Shown here: positions 1 to 11,526 of the stretch, in pieces | Layout: each line of letters starts with the position of its first letter | Position numbering within the stretch: the stretch's first letter is position 1 | Assembly: GCA_017311185.1 (NCBI GenBank) | Contig: JAESUZ010005464.1 | Coordinates: 1-64,000, forward strand | Origin: Proteles cristata cristata | Taxonomy: Eukaryota > Chordata > Mammalia > Carnivora > Hyaenidae | Length of the DNA: 64,000 bases | Reading direction: 5' to 3' | Notes under the pieces: generated by a model | Seen by the model: the letters and a program-made list of their open reading frames with translations, nothing else | Told to the model about the DNA's origin: nothing | Database searches by the model: none | Translations under genes and position numbers: made by a program

Positions 1-827
1 TTTAAGGAAATTTAAGATAGAAAAATAAAATTTTTATTTACCCACATATTTCCCATTTCCAGTTACGTTCATTCCTTACTATCATTCTAAATTTTATCTT
101 CAGCCCAATGAACTTTCTTTGGAATTTCTTATAGCTCCATGGCTACTGTAGAACTATATTAGGTGATAGTCCTTTCAAAATACTTTTTAATCTCTCATCT
201 TGAAGATTGTTTTGAGAGAGAGGCTGCTTTTGGTTTTGTGAGTTTCTTAGATCTGTAGATTGATTTTTTTGGCCAGTTTTGAATATTTAAGATTATTATT
301 TCTTCAAATAGTTCTGACCTATTCTTTTTTTCCCTTGTTTTCTGAAAATCCAATTACATATAAGTGATGTCATTCTACAGGTGCTGAGGGTCTGATCATT
401 TTAAAAATAGAAAATAACACTTATTCTGTTTTTCAGTTTTGATATTTTCTAATTGATCTACTTTCAGGTTCTCATACTTTTTATTCTGCACTATCCAATT
501 TCCTCTTAAGCCATTGAGGGAAATTGTCAGTTCTACTATTTTTAATTGGTAGTTTTGTACAGCTTGTATTTCTTTTCTGAGATTTCTCCCCTGTTCATTA
601 TGTCCATTTTTTTCTTTAAATCCTTGAACATGCTTACAATCACCATTTTAATTCGTGTTCTAGCTCCAAAATCTGAGTCGTTTTCAGGATGTCTTTCTAT
701 TTTCTGCTTTTTAACCTTGATTATGAATACCATTTTCCTGCTTCTTTGCATCTGTAGTAATTTTTATTGCATGCTGCATGTTACAAATGATATATTGTAA
801 AGCATCTTGATTATCTTGTCTCTCATT
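1..827. repeat. AT-rich old repeat-like DNA, probably antisense ancient L1 or similar
   Basis: This is T-rich sequence without a usable reading frame. The stretch at about 420-800 follows the wording of a common mammalian interspersed repeat that I associate with antisense ancient L1 elements (for example the GCTTCTTTGCAT core near 739). The same type of sequence continues beyond the SINE at 845. Class and strand are uncertain; no gene is visible. Confidence 0.35.
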
Positions 828-844
828 TAAAGGTGTTATATTTG

Positions 845-1064
845 GGGGCACCTGGGTGGTTCAGTCGGTTAAGCATTTATTTGACTGTTGATTTCAGCTC
901 AGGTCATGATCTCATGGTTCCTCAGTTCAAGCCCTGCTCAAGTACGGGGCTCAGTGCTGACAGTGTGGAGATTGCTTGGGATTCCATGTCTCCCTCTCTC
1001 TCTGCCCTTCCCCTCCATGTACTCTCTCTCAAAAATAAAAAAAATAAAAATAAAAACTTTTTTT
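845..1064 (+). mobile_element. CAN-SINE (felid tRNA-Lys type), full length
   Basis: The head GGGGCACCTGGGTGG, CT-rich 3' part and an A-rich tail of AAAATA units are present. An imperfect duplication flanks it: TAAAGGTGTTATATTTG (828-844) and TTAAGGTGTAATGTTTG (1065-1081). The B-box is changed (GTTCAAGCC), so this is not a young copy. Confidence 0.9.
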
Positions 1065-1081
1065 TTAAGGTGTAATGTTTG

Positions 1082-1810
1082 TTTCTGACCAGCAACTATA
1101 TAACAGGCTGCATTTTATGCTTTGTTTGGGCAAATCTATTTTGATTTTGACCTCAATTCTAGGATATGCTTATTTGGAATAAGGAGGGTCCTCTTTATTC
1201 CAAAAGAGTGGCCTTTCTGGGGTCTCAGTTGAATGCCTTATGTGCTCAATGAAGTCTTTCCACCATGGGTGGGTCAAAACTCTAATGTATTTTAGCACTA
1301 CATGACTTTTGGCATTTCTATTCATTTCCGAGCTTCATAGCAGCTGTGGTCTTACAGCATCTCACCCTGTACGGGCAAAGCCCAGAGCAGCTCTTAGCCA
1401 GAGCTAAGAAGAAGCTCCAAACAGACTTCTGAGACTTCCCTCTGCAGGGCTCATTCGTGCTGGAATTCTACACTATGAATCTCAATGGCCTCTTCATGCC
1501 ATCTCCTGCAATTTCTGTCTCCTTGGCCCAGTCCGCCTTGATGTTCTTCACCTGGGCCCTTTGCTTACTGCCAGTTCAGCAAAGCGCCCCCAGACATAAA
1601 ATCAGGCTGAATGTGGGGCTCACCTCATTTATTTCCTGTCTTGCTGAGACAGTAGTCCTGCACCGCCTATTTTCCAGGGCCTAAAGGTGTCACCTCACAT
1701 GTTGTGTTCAGTTTTAGAGAAGGATAAGTCCAATAGCAGTTCTTCCATCATGGCCTTGAAGTTGTAATAGAGAAACCTAATTGGTATTTCTCTAAATCTC
1801 CGTCTCATGC
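1082..1810. repeat. continuation of old repeat-like DNA
   Basis: This continues the sequence interrupted by the SINE at 845-1064. The part around 1340-1680 (CAGAGCAGCTCTTAGCCAGAG and onward) resembles the same widespread mammalian repeat as 420-800. A 75-codon open frame at 1457-1684 has no recognisable product and is treated as chance. Confidence 0.3.
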
Positions 1811-1849
<39 letters not shown>

Positions 1850-1856
1850 TACACAC
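1811..1856. repeat. (TC)n(AC)n compound microsatellite
   Basis: About nine TC units run directly into about eleven AC units and end in ATACACAC. A compound dinucleotide tract of this length is likely to vary in length between individuals. Confidence 0.95.
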
Positions 1857-3064
1857 TTTGCCATCCTCTGAAATATACTTCCCTTTTTGTTCTTTCTTTT
1901 CCAAAAGCCTTATTTTAAATTGATTTTAATTTTTTAAAACATGTTTTAATTTATTCTCCATTGATGTCAAGAAGGAAGCTACTGCTATAAACCCTCCTTG
2001 TTCAACAATAAAAATAACTTCATCACACTTTACTCTCTCCTTCTCCACCTCTCCCTCTTTCTCCCCCTCTGCTGTGTTTTGGAGGTTTTTAATAATTATA
2101 TACATTTTTCTATTTAAAATTATTTGTGATAAATTGTACACAATTTCACAACCACATTACAAGCAATTCATTTGATTTACATCAAAGTCTCTCTTGCTCA
2201 CTGCTCTTTTTTTTCCTCAAACATGTCATTGTCTTTATTAAATTCTTTATTTTGGTTAGTTTTGCTTGAAGGTTTACTTTAAGTTACATTTTTCAAAAAG
2301 CATACATGAGTCATATAATTTCTGAATTCTTTTAAATCTGAGCCAGGCTTTCATTTGCCTTTGCATTTAGGTAATAGCTTGGCTTGGAATATAATTCTTG
2401 AAACATAATGCTTTTTTTCCCCAGAAGTCTGTACATTTTCTGAGGTCTTTTAACATTAGTGTTAAAAATAAGAAGTTTAATGTCATTCAAACTCCAGCCC
2501 CCCAACTTTGGTGACTTTTCTCCCAGCTGACTGCTTCCACCTGATTGATGTTATACCCACAAATCTGTGCTACCCCTGCTCCATATAAAAGGCTGACTGT
2601 TTCAATGAAGTGAAATTGCCTTCTTTTGTTTATCTGATTACTACTTTTCATTCATTCATTATTTTCTCCTTCTGGAACCCATAGGATCATGATATTATTA
2701 TATTTCATGCTTCAACATTTTCTGCCTCTGGATTTTTTTTCTTGGATTCCCAAATCTTAAAGGTTATCCTCTGCATTCTGGAAGAATGTCCTAAAGTGAC
2801 TCTTCTTTTTATTTCCAAGACTTGCTTTTTGTGTCTCAACTTATACATTTTTGTAGAAGTTTGCACTTAAAAAACTTAATATAGCATCCTTGTGAATCTA
2901 ACTGAGAAAGTGACCTCCCTAACCCCTAAGTTCTTCCCTTGATTCTATGGGAAGTCTTATTTTCCTAGCGATTATTGTATCTGAATGCTCATGTTTGATC
3001 TTCCTCATTTGAACTATTTAATTTCTTAATTTATCTGGAAATTTTTCTCTCATCCTTACAGAAG
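1857..3064. other. no gene seen; T-rich, partly repeat-like
   Basis: AT-rich sequence with scattered stops on both strands. The part at 2340-2900 reads like degraded interspersed repeat (TTGCATTTAGGTAATAGCTTG near 2359) but I cannot assign it. Nothing else can be supported. Confidence 0.4.
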
Positions 3065-3080
3065 AAGAATTGGGGTTTTT

Positions 3081-3196
3081 AAAAGTTTGTTTGTTTTGTT
3101 TAGAGAGGGTGGAGGGACAGATTAGAACCCTGAGATCATGACCTAAGCTGAAATCAAGAGTTGGATGCTTAACTGACCGAGCCACCCAGGCGTCCC
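3081..3196 (-). mobile_element. CAN-SINE, internally deleted
   Basis: Read on the minus strand, the head (GGACGCCTGGGTGGCTCGG) and tRNA-like part are present, but most of the CT-rich region is missing, leaving about 116 bp. An imperfect duplication flanks it: AAGAATTGGGGTTTTT (3065-3080) and AAGAATTCGTTTTT (3197-3210). Confidence 0.85.
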
Positions 3197-3210
3197 AAGA
3201 ATTCGTTTTT

Positions 3211-5371
3211 CCAGAAGAGACAGCCAAAATGTGAACAGTGGCTCATTAGTGTCCCCTTTCTTCACTCTTACCTGTTCCATTTCCAGTTAAACTCCTCAGC
3301 TTCAGAGATACAGTGACAAGTTTCCAATGATAATACACACCTGATCTTTTTATATTCCTTTTACACTCCTTGGGATTGTTTCTTTCTGAAATGGGAAAGA
3401 GGAAGGGATCAAACATGTGCTAAGGATATCATCCTTGTCACACAGGTTTCTCTTTCTTTTCCTTAGACTATGACAAGAGAAATTTTGTTTGTGTTATATT
3501 AAGAAAAAATAAACTTCTTTAGGAGAAAAAATGGCTATACTACAAGTTCTTTCCTTAAAGAGAAGCAGGAAAGTTACTTTGATGCCTCATTCTTACTATG
3601 AGGGGTGGGAGGCAGGGTAGGAGATCTTAAGTTACTTTCCCACAGCTAAAAGCATTTTGAAGTACTTTCCCTGGAACCATGTTTTACAATCTTGAATTTG
3701 CTGTGGACTTGTGTGTCCAACTGCCTAAACAAGGACAGGGAAATATGCCCATGAAAGTTAACCTTTGCTGAATACAACCATGAGGGAGAAAAAACACTGG
3801 GAACATCTGTATTTTATCCTGCCAATATGTTCTCTCTTATTCTAGAAGCACAGGATGTCTTTACTGTGTCAGCTGCAAAAATATTATCTCTCTGCAGGAA
3901 TGAAACAAGTGTGGAATATATATTATGCTACTGCATTACACGCATACCTAAGCAGAAAACAAAGAAAATAGCCATTTAATATATAACTCAATTTTGCCTC
4001 CAGGGACAGATAAAGTTTTTTATTATAATACCCAAATGGTACAGTACATAAATATACATGGGAAATGTGATAGGGCTAAGTCAGGCTCTTTTGGCTAGAT
4101 GCTGGTGGCTAAAAATTTATCATCTGACACCCATCCTAATCTCGCCTTCCCATAGACATGAAGTAGGCTATATTTTTCATAAGGGCCAGGAATTTGGGGC
4201 AAGAGAGACCAAGCCCATCACCATTTTTAAGCAGATCATTAATTTCTAAATGTGTGTGGAAAATAACCATTGGCTGTTATCTTCCAGTTTCATTTCAAAC
4301 ATTATCCCTTATACAGTTTACTTAATAAATAACCAAGAGAGTAAAGAAAAAATAATGACAGTAACTAAATTGGTAATTTAATAACTTCAGATGATTCTAG
4401 AGGCTTAGTGGTGTTTATCCTTTTTGAAATCAATAACTTTTCATTTGGAATCTTAAATCCACTTTAATGAGCATTCTGCTGGCAGCAGTTTTATGTAGGA
4501 TATGAGCTTATACAAACAAAAGTAAGAGAGGCTTTTTCCTAGATAACAACTTACAGTTAACTCTGCAGATCACATGACTGATTGGAATATATAAATCTCT
4601 GGGACTCCATTATATACGCTTCTCAAAGATTGTAAATGCTTTTCACCAGAGAAGAGGTTATATAGGAAGAGTGTTCTCAACGTGAGGAAACTTCAAGTTT
4701 CTCAGTGATTTGAAACATGTCTGAAATGGCTCTACTAACCCTGATTCTATTTTTGAAAGTCCATGCAGAGTGACAACACAACTTTCTTATAGACAACACA
4801 TGAAATAATGCCCCTAGCTTTCTATGTAATTTGCATGCATTACTGAGTCATCAAAATAAAATACCTACTAACACACAATAACCTATTCCTTTGAAATCTG
4901 CCAGTACCTTACTGGGACTCTGACAATGTCTTTCACATTGCTTCCCTCTCTGTAAGAAAACCTTGGGGTCAAGGAATTTACCCATATAAAACTAATTAGA
5001 AACACCCTCCATAAACCAAGGGGCTAAATCCGTAACCCACATTTCGCTGCCTCTGTGGCCCACAGACTCAAGTAGCTCTGGAACTCTCCGTAGGGAACTC
5101 AGGAATGAAACTATGGCTTTGGGGCTCATGACTGTTCTCTGTGAGATGCTGTCCCCTGTTGCACTGACGTTGTCTCCTGGAAGCATTTCAAAGCTATCAC
5201 GCCCTTCAAGCACTAAAACTGTGTTGCATTCCCTCCAGAGTTTAAAAATCCTTTATAAAAACAATGATTTCACCTTTGGTTATAATTCAGCTTTTCACAG
5301 AGGCTCAAAAACTAGAGATGTCTCCCCACCTTCTCACAGGAGAGGTTTTCTAACAAAACCCTCCTTAGGTC
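3211..5371. other. no gene or clear repeat seen
   Basis: Apparently single-copy AT-rich DNA. Short open frames, such as 118 codons at 5113-5469, lack any recognisable domain and run into the poly(A) and SINE region. Confidence 0.4.
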
Positions 5372-5389
5372 AAAAAAAAAAAAAAAAAA
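5372..5389. repeat. poly(A) tract, 18 nt
   Basis: An uninterrupted run of A follows TTAGGTC. No SINE or L1 body lies directly upstream, so it may be a free homopolymer or the tail of an unrecognised retrocopy. Confidence 0.8.
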
Positions 5390-5492
5390 GTGCAGATTAC
5401 ACTAACAGATATCCGGCAGACTTCAAACCCCAGTTTGGGCTGGGCTGGAGGCCCCTGCCCCATTTGTAAATATCTGAAGTTCACCCTGTATT

Positions 5493-5702
5493 GGGGCGCC
5501 TGGGTGGCTCAGCCAGTTAAGCGTCCAACTTCGGCTCAGGGCATGATCTAGCGGTTCATGGGTTCGAGCCCCACGTTGGGCTCTGTGCTGACAGCTCAGA
5601 GCCTGGGGCCTGTTTCCGATTCTGTGTCTCCCTCTCTTTCTGCCCCTCCCCCACTCGTGCTCTGTCTCTCTCTGTCTCAAAAATAAACTATAAAAAAATA
5701 TA
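5493..5702 (+). mobile_element. CAN-SINE, full length, well preserved
   Basis: It has an intact head (GGGGCGCCTGGGTGGCTCAG) and a perfect Pol III B-box core (GGTTCGAGCCCC near 5562). The 3' end is CT-rich with an AAATAAACTATAAAAAAATA tail. A perfect 15-bp target duplication, AAGTTCACCCTGTAT, lies at 5477-5491 and 5703-5717. Both points indicate a recent insertion. Confidence 0.95.
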
Positions 5703-5769
5703 AAGTTCACCCTGTATCAATGAATGACCTACTACTATTATATGAACACTCCCTTGCCAGGCATTTAAG

Positions 5770-5985
5770 TCAAGTGCCGACCTGAGAATGAAGTTAACAC
5801 AGAGGAAAGCAAGTCAGGAGATGAGGAGAGACCCCCACCCACCTCATCTGAGCTTCTGGAACCAGCATCCGCCTTTGGTCTCCCCAGTTAAGTGTGCCAA
5901 TAAATTCCCCTTTTTGCATAAGTCAGTTAGAGTTTGGTTTTATGTCACTTTCAACTGAAACAATTTTGACTAATATACTAATAAT
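5770..5985 (+). repeat. LTR-like interspersed repeat, 3' part
   Basis: Landmarks AACACAGAGGAAAGCAAGTC (5797 on) and CCAATAAATTCCCCTTTTTG (5896 on, with AATAAA), then TTGGTTTTATGTCACTTTC, match the 3' end of a common old mammalian LTR-like repeat whose name I am not sure of. The repeat at 51330-51850 belongs to the same family. Confidence 0.45.
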
Positions 5986-6692
5986 CACCAAATTTTATTG
6001 CATTGTATAAATATCATTGCCTCAAGAACTTGAAGTAACGCATCCCAGAGAGTCCCAACCATGAAAACTACAGGCTGATGAGTGATTCAATTAAACATGT
6101 ACATAAAGATCACTCCCCAAACCACACATGGAGAAAGGAGGGAGACAAATCTGAAGAAGAAGGACAAAAACCTTGCATTTGAAACGACGGATTAAGGAGA
6201 GGACATCTGCTCAATGTTTAGAACTGCGAAGATAAATGATTCCATTTTATGTTGTTATTAAATTGTATTACTCTTCATTAAAGTTAAATGCATTTAGAGG
6301 AATTAAGCTTATCAAAAACTTGGCAGTGTAATATAAGCGATGATTCTTTGTTTATTTGATGACATCCTCCTGTGGGTTGATTCACAATTTTAATTTTGGA
6401 GAACAATATTTCCTTCATGGGGACTGACAGCATGATGTGAACTGCTGCATCATTTTGCATGAAGTCATATCGATTATGAAAGCAAACAGAAGCCAAGTAA
6501 CTTAACCCATATTTCAAGGAGCATTATGACAATAATGTGTCTATATTGTCAGAGGGGATCACATCAACTTCAGAACTGAAATTAGCCTCAGTGAAAGGGA
6601 AAAAAATAAAGAGCTGGAATGAAGCCTCAGGAGAAAATACCTATTCTTTTTAAGTACGATGGGACTCAGGATAAAAGTTCTAAATATATTTT
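5986..6692. other. no gene or clear repeat seen
   Basis: AT-rich, apparently unique DNA with short open frames only. Confidence 0.4.
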
Positions 6693-6820
6693 GAGCCTCG
6701 CATCATGCTGACAGCTCAGAACCTGGAACTTGCTTCAGATTCTGTATCTTCCTCTCTCTCTCTGCCTTTCCCCCTCTAGCACTCTGTCTCCCTCCTCTCA
6801 AAAATAAATAAACATTAATA
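6693..6820 (+). mobile_element. CAN-SINE, 5' truncated
   Basis: Only the 3' half is present, from GCCTCGCATCATGCTGACAG through the CT-rich part to AAAAATAAATAAACATTAATA. The tRNA-like head with its promoter boxes is missing. Confidence 0.85.
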
Positions 6821-6900
6821 CATTTGTTTATTTATAAAATTTCTAAATACTTTTAGTGGAAAAAAACTATTTTAAAAAGCATGTATTAAAAATATGTATC

Positions 6901-7119
6901 GGGGCACCTGGGTGGCTTAGTCGGTTAAGCGTCCGACTTTCGCTTAGGTCATGATCTCGCGGTTCGTGGGTTCGAGCCCCGCGTCGGGTTCTGTGCTGAC
7001 TGCCAGCTCAGAGCCTGGAGCCTGTTTCAGTCTGTGACTCCCTCTCTCTCTGACCCTCCCCTGCTCACGCTGTCTCTCTCTCCTAAAAATAAATAAAAAC
7101 ATTTAAAAAATAAATAAAT
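6901..7119 (+). mobile_element. CAN-SINE, full length, well preserved
   Basis: The head GGGGCACCTGGGTGGCTTAG, B-box GGTTCGAGCCCC and GCGTCGGG segment are intact; the tail is built of AAATA units. A perfect 13-bp target duplication, AAAAATATGTATC, lies at 6888-6900 and 7120-7132. It shares the GACTGCCAGCTCAGAGCC variant and CCTAAAAATAAA-like end with the copies at 29474 and 32249, suggesting one young subfamily. Confidence 0.95.
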
Positions 7120-7329
7120 AAAAATATGTATCAATTACTAATAGCCTACTATGGAGCCCATGGTAAGCAAAACAAATACATGAGAGAGAGCTTGCAACCT
7201 AGTGGTAGCAGAAAGCATTCATCCAATCACAGAATTTTAGTTGCTGTTGGGGTAAATATTATCAGAGACACGTGCCCTCCCACCCTAGAATCCCATTCTG
7301 GGGCTTTACCCTAAGCAGATAGACCAGGA

Positions 7330-7600
7330 AAGGATTTTGCAAAGAACTGATGTTTGAAGAATGAATAAGCACTAAGGAGGTAAAGAGGGAGATGATCCTA
7401 GTGAGAGGGAGGAGCCACAGGTGGAGAGAAGAATGGGGTAGGAGTCAGAGACTCATGGAATGACCATGAGCCCCAAACCCAGGGACAGGAGGTGGAGGTG
7501 AGGAGGCCCAGACTGTGGGTGCTTTCCCCTGAAGATGGTGGGCAGATCTTGAAGGGCTTTTAAAGGGGCTTGTTAAAATAAAATTTAAAAAAAAACAACA
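7330..7600 (-). repeat. L2-like LINE fragment
   Basis: The segment with GAAGAATGGGGTAGGAGTCAG and GGGCAGATCTTGAAGGGCTT follows the reverse complement of the L2 3' region (the 'agggccttgtaggcc' stretch), at high divergence. Assignment is by memory of the consensus. Confidence 0.4.
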
Positions 7601-7769
7601 ACACTCTGGCATCAAGATGGATAATAAATGAATGGAATAAGGGTGAGGAGGGTGCAATTAGGATCTAGGCAAGGGAAAATGGTAGCTGGGGTGTGTAGGG
7701 GTGAAGGCAAGACACAGAAAGTAGAGAATCTTCCTGGCAGTTTATCCTCAACATTGCTTGAAATGTGAG

Positions 7770-8022
7770 CAATCTTTCTGTTTTTCACAACTTTGCATTA
7801 GGGAAAATTCCAAATGTATTAAAAGGTAGAATAACACAATGAACTCTATAAACTCAACAGCCAGCTTCAGCTCTGGGGTAATCTTGTACACAAGATTGTA
7901 CATACACACACACGTGCATGTGTATATGTGTATGTATATGTTTATGTGTATGAATATGTGTGTGTATATATCTGTGTGTGTATATGTGTATGTATATATG
8001 TGTGTGTATACATCTCTCTGTG

Positions 8023-8055
<33 letters not shown>

Positions 8056-8735
8056 CCAATAACTATCTAATTCCCAGACAGATCTTTTAAATTTATGAAC
8101 ATTTCAAACTCTCCAAAAAGTTGTGAGAACAGTACAATAACCATCAATTTGTCATTCATGCAGATTCATTAATTATCAATATTTTATTAACTTTATAAAG
8201 ACACACACACATATCCTTTCTATCTCCTAAGAGCAGTGGCATTCTCTTACACAATTACCACACTCAGAAGACTTAACATTATCTAATATGCAATCCATAT
8301 TCAAAATCACCTGTTTGTCTCAACGATGTCCTCTATAACTGTTTTTTCCTCCTGATCCAGAGTCCAAACAAGGGTCATACATTGCATTTCATCGTCCTGT
8401 CTCTTTAGTCTCCACCACTCTCAAAGAACTCCTTGGCCTTTCTGTCTTTCGTGACATTGATGTCTTTGAAGAGTCCAGGCCAGCTACTGTGCAGGATGCC
8501 TTTAAATGTGTGTTTGTCTGATTGTTTCCTCATGATTAGATTCACGTGAAACATTTTGGCAGCACTATCACATAGATGACGTTGCGTCCTTCTCGATATG
8601 TCACATCAGGCGCCATATGATGTCAGGTGCACCGTTATTAATGATGATTCTTTTGGTTCTTCCACGGGTTGAATTCATATCCTGTGGCCATAATCCATTA
8701 ATAAAGGAGCCAGACAAGGACAGCAAAATATAATT
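7770..8735 (-). repeat. ancient L1-like (L1M) fragment, probably antisense, split by a microsatellite
   Basis: Phrases such as AAGTTGTGAGAACAGTACAA (8118), CAAATTTGTC-like segments, CCTGTCTCTTTAGTCTCC (8396) and CCTCATGATTAGATTCACGTG (8529) follow a very common old mammalian repeat. The dinucleotide tract at 7900-8056 interrupts it. The family name is uncertain. Confidence 0.4.
7900..8056. repeat. (TG)n/(TA)n/(TATG)n microsatellite
   Basis: About 155 bp of alternating purine-pyrimidine sequence, including ATATATATAT and TGTGTGTGTG runs. It can form Z-DNA or cruciform-like structure and explains the spurious open frames on both strands here. Confidence 0.95.
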
Positions 8736-8929
8736 TCTATTTCCCTACAAGCCATCTTAATGCCAAGAGACATTAACACAGGTCATTTATACAGACAAAG
8801 CTTTGTCAGTTTTATTCACGAAAGGTGCATATAGATCATAAATACACAGTGACAGGGAATGAATCTCCCGCAGCAATTAGAGGAAAGTGGTGCACTTGGG
8901 AGGAAGAACAGCGAGAAGGAGAGCTTGGA

Positions 8930-9130
8930 GGTGAAGCCCATGGCCTCAGGAGCCAGACTGTACGGGACACCATCCTGGTTCTGCCGCTCACCACCCGCGT
9001 GACTTTGGGCAAATCACCCACCCCTTCTGTCTCTACTTGCACATCTGTAAACAGGCACTCACAGAACTCACCTTGGGTGGTTGGTGGGAACAGTGAGTTG
9101 CTACCACACACAACAAGGCACGATGATGAT
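8930..9130 (+). repeat. MIR (tRNA-derived ancient SINE)
   Basis: The MIR core is readable: GGTTCTGCCGCTCACC, then GTGACTTTGGGCAAATCAC (9000), then CTGTCTCTACTTGCACATCTG and a run-out. Divergence fits an ancient mammalian copy. Confidence 0.7.
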
Positions 9131-9165
9131 GTTTCCAGTGAAGGGCCACTAACCTCCATGAGTTG

Positions 9166-10685
9166 ACTAAAGGAAGACCCTAGGTCTTCTTTACAAAAAA
9201 AAGTATTACCTGAAGTTTGGACCCTGTTAGTAATATACTCCAGTAAAATGTCTTAATGTTTGCATAAAATCAGTAACACCATCAGGTAATGAGAACGACT
9301 TAAAACACAAGAGTTTTGATTTGAACGAACAGATGACAAATGTTAAACAGTTCCCAAATCAGAAGCAATAATCTTAACAATAAAATGTGTCCAGTGCTAT
9401 TTCCTATGGACAATTTGATTACCTCCTATTCCTCAGTGATATATGTGTGGCCTGTGTCTTGTGTGAAAGAATATATATGATACTGACAATCCCAGAGAAG
9501 GATCTCAAGTGTACACAGAAGGCAGCCTGCTCAGAGATCGACTCAAGAGTCTAGACTAGTCTTAAGGTAACTCTCAAATCTGACAATCGCAACTTGGTTT
9601 TCAAATTTCAAAGATATCTTTCTGATTAGGAAATTCAGCCACAGTATCTTTGCCCACTATCTTGTTTGTTTATATTTCTGTGCAAGATGCTACCGGTTCT
9701 GGGAAGACCAACATTCTCCTTGATCTTATCCCATTACCTGTTTTTGAAAAAGTTACTTTCCTTTCCCTATAGTATTTGCTCCACTAGTCATTCATGGCTT
9801 AATAAGATTAATTTTAATATACTTTTTCCCCCTTGGCGTAATAATTATATTATCAAATAGGACAAAAGAGCTATCATTAACTTTCTATTTTTAGGATTTG
9901 AGTTTCTCCTAAAATGCATAACCATAGTAAAGATCTATTTTTTCCTTAACACAAGTAGAAAAAATGAAAACTGCTAGAACTCACTTGTTATTCTCTTAAG
10001 AAACAGGGGATCAACTCATCTACATCAACATTTCAAACAGAGAAAAGAAAAACATTTAAATAAATAACACAATATTTATATGTACCATGTTATAGCTCAT
10101 TCAGGATAAGGCAGGGTCGAAACATCTACACAAAACAGAAATAGAGGAAAGAAATGGGGAGAAGCAAGGAGAGGCAAAGTGATAAAGGGAAATGGAAAGT
10201 CCAATACTGCTGACCCCTGCACCCCCGAGGCTCTCCCTGCCCAGCCTCCAGGTTAGTGCCTCCCCCCTCATTCCTTCCATCCCTCTCAGACTTGCTTCCC
10301 TAAACTCCCCGCTCTGCGCTTCCCCCCCCACCCAGAAACCCAGGCTTCAATGATTACATCGCCAACTCAGCCTACCTACCTACACCCCACACATCCACTG
10401 CAGATTTTCTTCTTTTTCCTCTTGCCCTTTATTTTTCAACTGTTTCCTGCCATTTGTCAAAGTTAACGTTTATCAATTTCACAGGCATCAGTTTTACAGT
10501 CACGAAACCCAGATGTACAAACATGAAATTCCCTTTATTTCTTCAAAAGTGGGAGAGCTCACGAGCCCCCATCTCCACAGATGGAAGAATACCTACCTCT
10601 GACAACTGAAGGAACATTCAGGGCATTGCTGAGTTCCATTAAGTAAATACGTCATCAATGTGAAATTCATACTCATCTCCTTCTG
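9166..10685. other. no gene or clear repeat seen
   Basis: Apparently single-copy AT-rich sequence with a C-rich patch at 10200-10340. The short open frames there are compositional. Confidence 0.4.
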
Positions 10686-10937
10686 TTGGTAATCAATCCT
10701 CTAAGTTGGTAATAATTATAAGGCTGGAACAGAATATGGTACAGAGAAGAGGGAAGTCAGCCTAGAGAAGACAGTAAAATAGTCAAGTAAGTGCCCAGTT
10801 ACAACACAGGTGAGTTTCCTGACAATGCTATGGGAGCACAGAGTGAATTTAAAGAAGCAAAGAGAGGGCAGGCAGAAGCGTTAACTTAGCCACAAGGGGT
10901 CAGAGACATCTTCTGAGAGGAAGTACGTTTTGTTTTT

Positions 10938-11168
10938 CAAAATTTTATTCATTTATCTTGAGAGAGAGTGGGGAGGGGACGGGAGGGGAGGGGAGGGGAG
11001 AGGAGAGGAGAGGAGAGGAGCGGAGCCGAGCAGAGCAAGAATTGCAAGCAGGCTCCATGCTATCAGCTCAGAGCCTGACTCAGGGATTGAACTCACAAAT
11101 CCTAAGATAATGACCTGAGCCACGATCAAGAGTCTGATGCTGAACCAACTGTGCCACCCAGGCAACCC
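10938..11168 (-). mobile_element. CAN-SINE with expanded GGGGA/GGAGA block
   Basis: The head lies at the right end (GCCTGGGTGGCACAG on the minus strand) and the A-rich tail at the left. The normally CT-rich internal part has become a purine tract of (GGGGA)n and (GGAGA)n units at 10964-11033 on the plus strand. No clean target duplication can be read. Confidence 0.9.
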
Positions 11169-11526
11169 TTAAGTTATATCGTCAAGGGTGAGTAAGAGGT
11201 AGTCACTTTAAGAAGATGGGAGAAGTGGGCAAGATGGCGAAAAAGTAGGGCGCTCCGTACATTGCACTCGCCCCCATATCTCGCACAGAGAAGGCCTGAA
11301 GCCATAAGAACCCTTACAGAATCCAGGAGTTTGGGAGGAAAAGGAGACAGAGTCCGCTGAGAAAACCTTCTAGCATGAGTGCAAACTGGGGAAGATAAAA
11401 TCGGGTCAGGACCAGAGACACAGAGGGACGGGGGCGATCCCCCTCTGCGGGGAGTTTAGAGGGGAGAGTGGCCGAAACTGCTCAAAACACTGTCCCTATC
11501 GCTGGAGAAAAGAAAAACCTCCGCTC

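Noticed and set aside
6901..6980. tRNA-like sequence with A- and B-box motifs, also in other SINE heads
   Set aside because: These are tRNA-derived SINE heads without an anticodon arm or acceptor stem of a functional tRNA, so no tRNA gene is called.
7748..8090. Opposed open frames rich in Tyr/Ile/His/Thr and Val/Tyr/Cys
   Set aside because: Translations of the TG/TA microsatellite.
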